From UBA4582 sp965657335 (GTDB taxonomy: Bacteria; Pseudomonadota; Gammaproteobacteria; Pseudomonadales; Azotimanducaceae), in the NCBI GenBank assembly GCA_965657335.1, contig CBFHOH010000027.1, positions 1 through 64,000 of the forward strand: a stretch of 64,000 bases of DNA, given 5' to 3'. This document shows, one piece after another, positions 61,280 through 64,000 of this stretch. The notes below the pieces were generated by a model, which saw nothing but the letters and a program-made list of their open reading frames with translations, made no database searches and was not told the DNA's origin. Within the stretch, counting starts at the first letter, position 1; every line of letters begins with the position of its first letter. The position numbers and the translations under genes are program-made.

Positions 61280-62223
61280 AACCGCAATGCCTCGGGTATC
61301 TGGTCAATCGGCAAGGCGACTTTTTGGTCATCCTTTATCGTGATGAGTGGATGGGGCAATAAATTTTCCTCGGTCAGTAGTTCGGCGACTGTGTCCAGCC
61401 GGCCTGTTGTCGCGGGCGTTGGGATTGCTGCCAATAGTGCTTGGGTGTAAGGGTGAACTGGGCGCTTCAAGATCTGACGTACTGTACCCACCTCGAGCAC
61501 CCGCCCCCTATGCATCACGACGACATCGTCAGCGAGTTGCGCGACTACCGCTAGATCGTGGGTGATAAACAGCACGCTAGTATTAAGCGCAGATTTTAAT
61601 TCTCGAATAAGCGCCAGAATCTCCGCTTGAATAGTGACATCGAGTGCGGTTGTAGGTTCGTCGCAGATCAGCAGTTCGGGATCGCAGACCAATGCCATGG
61701 CGATGACGACGCGCTGACGCATACCTCCCGAAAACTCAAACGGATACTGGTGCATTCGCTGTTCAGCATCAGTAATGCCTACCCGTTTTAACATCTCGCA
61801 GGCGCGTGCGAAGGCTTCCTCTTTTGTGACGCTTCGGTGAGTTAAAATCGCCTCTGTGACTTGATCGCCGATAGTATGAACAGGTGATAATGCTGTCATC
61901 GGCTCCTGAAATATCATGGCCATTTTTCCGCCACGTAAATCGTAAAGCGCGTCACTATTGTCGGGTATCTGTAAGACGTCCACAGTTGCTTTGCCTGCCG
62001 GTGTAAATAGTATTTTACCGTGTGTGATTCGGCCTGGTCGCTGAATGAGTCTCATCATGGCTAATGCGGTCACAGATTTCCCCGATCCGGATTCGCCAAC
62101 AATTGCGGTCGTTCGACCTTGTCTGAGTTCTAGGTCAATGCCCTTTAGCGCCTCAGTGCTGCCGGTCTCACTATCGAACATGACGCGCAAATTTTGTATG
62201 GAGACTAGGTTTCGATTCGTCAC
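61276..62223 (-). CDS. oligopeptide-type ABC transporter ATPase (DppD-like)
   Basis: 315-aa ATPase with Walker A GESGSGKSV, MIFQEPMTALSPVHTIGDQV (Q-loop), signature FSGGMRQRVVIAMAL and Walker B LLICDEPTTALD. C-terminal RPVHPYTQALLAAIP is typical of the D subunit. ATGA overlap with the permease gene. Together with DppF-like it forms the heterodimeric motor. Confidence 0.9.
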   Translation of the reverse strand: MTNRNLVSIQNLRVMFDSETGSTEALKGIDLELRQGRTTAIVGESGSGKSVTALAMMRLIQRPGRITHGKILFTPAGKATVDVLQIPDNSDALYDLRGGKMAMIFQEPMTALSPVHTIGDQVTEAILTHRSVTKEEAFARACEMLKRVGITDAEQRMHQYPFEFSGGMRQRVVIAMALVCDPELLICDEPTTALDVTIQAEILALIRELKSALNTSVLFITHDLAVVAQLADDVVVMHRGRVLEVGTVRQILKRPVHPYTQALLAAIPTPATTGRLDTVAELLTEENLLPHPLITIKDDQKVALPIDQIPEALRL

Positions 62224-63350
62224 GCGCCTCGCCCTCCGTAGGGATCAGCTGCGTCTCGCATGCCGTCGCCTAACAGGTTAAAAGCAATCACAACGAGAAT
62301 CACAAACACACCCGGAATCAGTAACCAGGGAGTCAAGACGATGACCTGATAATTTTGCGCCTGCTGCAGCAGCACGCCCCAGCTGACAACCGGTGAACGC
62401 AGGCCAACACCCAAAAATGACAAAGCGGTTTCCGCGAGAATCATACCCGGTATTGCCAACGTTGCCGTGGTGATAATGTGGCTCATGAACGAAGGCAGCA
62501 GGTGCCGTGTAATGATTCTGAACTGGCTAGCGCCCATCAGTCTTGCGGCAACGACAAAGTCCTCTTCACGCAATGCCAAAAACCGTCCCCTAACGACGCG
62601 AGCGAGTCCTGTCCATTGAATCAGTGACAGGATGACAATAATGCCAAAATATACGGTAAGTGGAGACCAATGTACGGGTAGGGCAGCAGAGAGTGCCATC
62701 CATAAAGGTAGCGTTGGGATGCTTTGAAGCACCTCAATTGATCGTTGAATGATATTGTCCACGCGGCCGCCTAGATATCCCGCGAGCCCACCGATAAGTA
62801 CACCTAGTATGATTGTTAAAGCGACGCCAATGAGCCCTAGGCTAAGGGATATACGTGCGCCGTAGATGACACGGCTGAAAATATCTCGACCCAGCTTGTC
62901 AGTACCAAACAAGTGTAGGTAATGGTTAGCGTCGACTGTGACGAAATGGCGATTAGCACGAAATAGATTCCAGAACTCATATTGAATGCCATTTGAGAAA
63001 AACTTTAGCGGGTAACGCTGAGTTTTGTCTTCCTCGTATTCTCTCACCCAGGTATCCGGATTGATGTGTAAATTGTAGCCATAGACAAACGGACGAAGAT
63101 GAAAGTTGCCTGCTTCATCGATAAAGTGTATCTCTTGAGGTGGTGCAAATATCGCCTTGGAATTTCGCCAACTCGGATCGTAAGGAGCAAAGAACTCACA
63201 GAAAGCGGCGACAAAATAGATGGCGATAAGAAAGACCCCAGAGGCAACAGCGAGCCTATGGCGTTTAAATCGTAGCCAGGTGAGTTGCGCAGAAGATAAT
63301 TCTGCCGTCGTCGTTTGATCGATGGTTGCTGGATTGCGCAGACTAGTCAA
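62220..63350 (-). CDS. oligopeptide-type ABC transporter permease (DppC-like)
   Basis: 376 aa from TTG 63350, which overlaps the DppB stop by 8 bases and has CGAGGA upstream; the TTG at 63368 would overlap by 26 bases and is less likely. One helix near residue 35, then a long extracytoplasmic insert (about 60-150) and five helices in the BPD_transp_1 core. RDIFSRVIYGARISLSLGLI and FMGASQF-like AARLMGASQFRIITRHLLPS with LAIPGMILAETALSFLGVG are permease hallmarks. The insert is larger than in E. coli DppC, as in the microcin C YejE-type permeases. Confidence 0.88.
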   Translation of the reverse strand: MTSLRNPATIDQTTTAELSSAQLTWLRFKRHRLAVASGVFLIAIYFVAAFCEFFAPYDPSWRNSKAIFAPPQEIHFIDEAGNFHLRPFVYGYNLHINPDTWVREYEEDKTQRYPLKFFSNGIQYEFWNLFRANRHFVTVDANHYLHLFGTDKLGRDIFSRVIYGARISLSLGLIGVALTIILGVLIGGLAGYLGGRVDNIIQRSIEVLQSIPTLPLWMALSAALPVHWSPLTVYFGIIVILSLIQWTGLARVVRGRFLALREEDFVVAARLMGASQFRIITRHLLPSFMSHIITTATLAIPGMILAETALSFLGVGLRSPVVSWGVLLQQAQNYQVIVLTPWLLIPGVFVILVVIAFNLLGDGMRDAADPYGGRGA

Positions 63351-64000
63351 AGCGAATCCTCGGATCAAGTAGGGCTAAAAGAATGTCCGAAAGCAGCATG
63401 CCAAGCACTGTCAGAATACTCAGCAGCATAATAAAACTACCCGCCAGATACATGTCTTGGCTAAGTAGAGCCTGTAATAACAAGGGTCCCGTCGTTGGCA
63501 GATTGAGTACGATGGAAACAATCGCCTCACCAGATATTAATGTCGGAAGCAGCCAGCCAATCGTGCTGATAAATGGATTTATCGCGATACGCACTGGATA
63601 TTTGAGGACAAGTTTGATGGGTCTGACACCTTTTGCTCGGGCGGTGACGACATAAGGCTTGTTCAATTCGTCGAGCAAATTAGCGCGCATGACCCTCATG
63701 ATACTCGCGGTGCCCGCAGTGCCTATGACGATCATGGGTATCCAGATATGCTTCAACAGGTCCACGAACTTTTCGCTTGACCAAGCTGCTTCTGCAAATT
63801 CAGGCGAAAATAACCCGCCGACACTAACCCCAAACCATGTATAGCCCAGATACATCAAGATTAGTGCAAGCATGAAGTTCGGTGTCGCGAGACCGAGTAA
63901 ACCGATGAGCGTAAAAGCATAGTCTCCAAAACTGTATTGGCGAACTGCCGAGTAGATCCCGATAGGTATGGCGAGCGCCCAAGTGAAGAGTAAACTGGCA
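63343..64000 (-). CDS. oligopeptide-type ABC transporter permease (DppB-like), partial
   Basis: The 5' part lies beyond the right window edge; the frame stays open to position 64000, reading LLFTWALAIPIGIYSAVRQY and then FGDYAFTLIGLLGLATPNF upstream of a later ATG. Visible signatures are RVMRANLLDELNKPYVVTAR and AKGVRPIKLVLKYPVRIAIN, the EAA loop region, and LPTTGPLLLQALLSQDMYLA then GSFIM. About 218 codons are seen. It probably pairs with the DppC-like permease. Confidence 0.9.
   Translation of the reverse strand, partial: ASLLFTWALAIPIGIYSAVRQYSFGDYAFTLIGLLGLATPNFMLALILMYLGYTWFGVSVGGLFSPEFAEAAWSSEKFVDLLKHIWIPMIVIGTAGTASIMRVMRANLLDELNKPYVVTARAKGVRPIKLVLKYPVRIAINPFISTIGWLLPTLISGEAIVSIVLNLPTTGPLLLQALLSQDMYLAGSFIMLLSILTVLGMLLSDILLALLDPRIRFD

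Noticed and set aside
1..64000. CRISPR arrays, tRNA or rRNA genes, integrases
   Set aside because: No regularly spaced repeats, no cloverleaf-like or ribosomal segments and no recombinase frames were recognised anywhere in the window.

Overview
The window looks like a chromosomal segment of a free-living aerobic, probably marine, gammaproteobacterium of mid-40s to 50s GC. The reasons are an E. coli-type 13-subunit complex I (NuoG with the extra N7-type cysteines), a TonB-dependent receptor, PQQ/cytochrome c alcohol oxidation, valine catabolism, a CYP153-like P450 and many small lipoproteins. The species cannot be named from the sequence alone. I saw no tRNA, rRNA, CRISPR array, intact transposase or phage gene. 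A 10-N assembly gap at 241-250 lies inside nuoF.

Layout. 1-10.9 kb: the distal part of a nuo operon (nuoF partial, then G H I J K L M N), tightly overlapped and all on +. 11.0-14.7 kb: a CBS-domain protein, an NTF2/SnoaL-like secreted protein, an unknown protein and a POT-family peptide transporter. 14.9-17.4 kb: two family-4 glycosyltransferases on -. 17.5-24.9 kb: the most unusual stretch. Two paralogous gene pairs each encode a large secreted LruC-domain protein followed by a small lipoprotein. They are accompanied by a short-chain dehydrogenase pseudogene, a pair of identical 59-bp direct repeats that bracket the second pair, and a fossil, internally deleted copy of the first pair. 25.0-26.9 kb: a three-gene translationally coupled locus with an ExbB/TolQ/MotA-like channel, an ExbD/MotB-like protein with the channel aspartate but no recognisable peptidoglycan-binding domain, and an unknown membrane protein. 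This is my best candidate for an undescribed machine.

26.9-34.1 kb: a lipoprotein PQQ alcohol dehydrogenase fused to cytochrome c, two methyltransferases (one apparently exported), a carotenoid oxygenase and an exported RidA-like protein. 34.2-40.2 kb: a - strand operon of TonB-dependent receptor, ABC ATPase and two DUF3526-type permeases, preceded by a small His-containing secreted protein and by a gene remnant. 40.6-41.5 kb: a ceramidase-like membrane protein. 41.7-47.2 kb: a valine/isobutyrate degradation operon (isobutyryl-CoA dehydrogenase, enoyl-CoA hydratase, 3-hydroxyisobutyryl-CoA hydrolase, 3-hydroxyisobutyrate dehydrogenase) followed by an acylating-type aldehyde dehydrogenase and facing a divergent LysR regulator.

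48.4-58.8 kb: mixed catabolic genes (START-domain lipoprotein, class III CoA-transferase, metallo-beta-lactamase-fold lipoprotein, GH3 glycosidase with PA14, D-aminoacylase, TauD-type dioxygenase, CYP153-like P450). 58.9-64.0 kb: a - strand operon of dipeptide-type ABC transporter genes (dppB partial, C, D, F) ending in a dihydropyrimidinase/hydantoinase. This suggests import and hydrolysis of cyclic ureides or modified peptides. Family names are assigned from motifs and overall sequence resemblance without database searches; start codons were chosen from ribosome-binding sites and gene overlaps.
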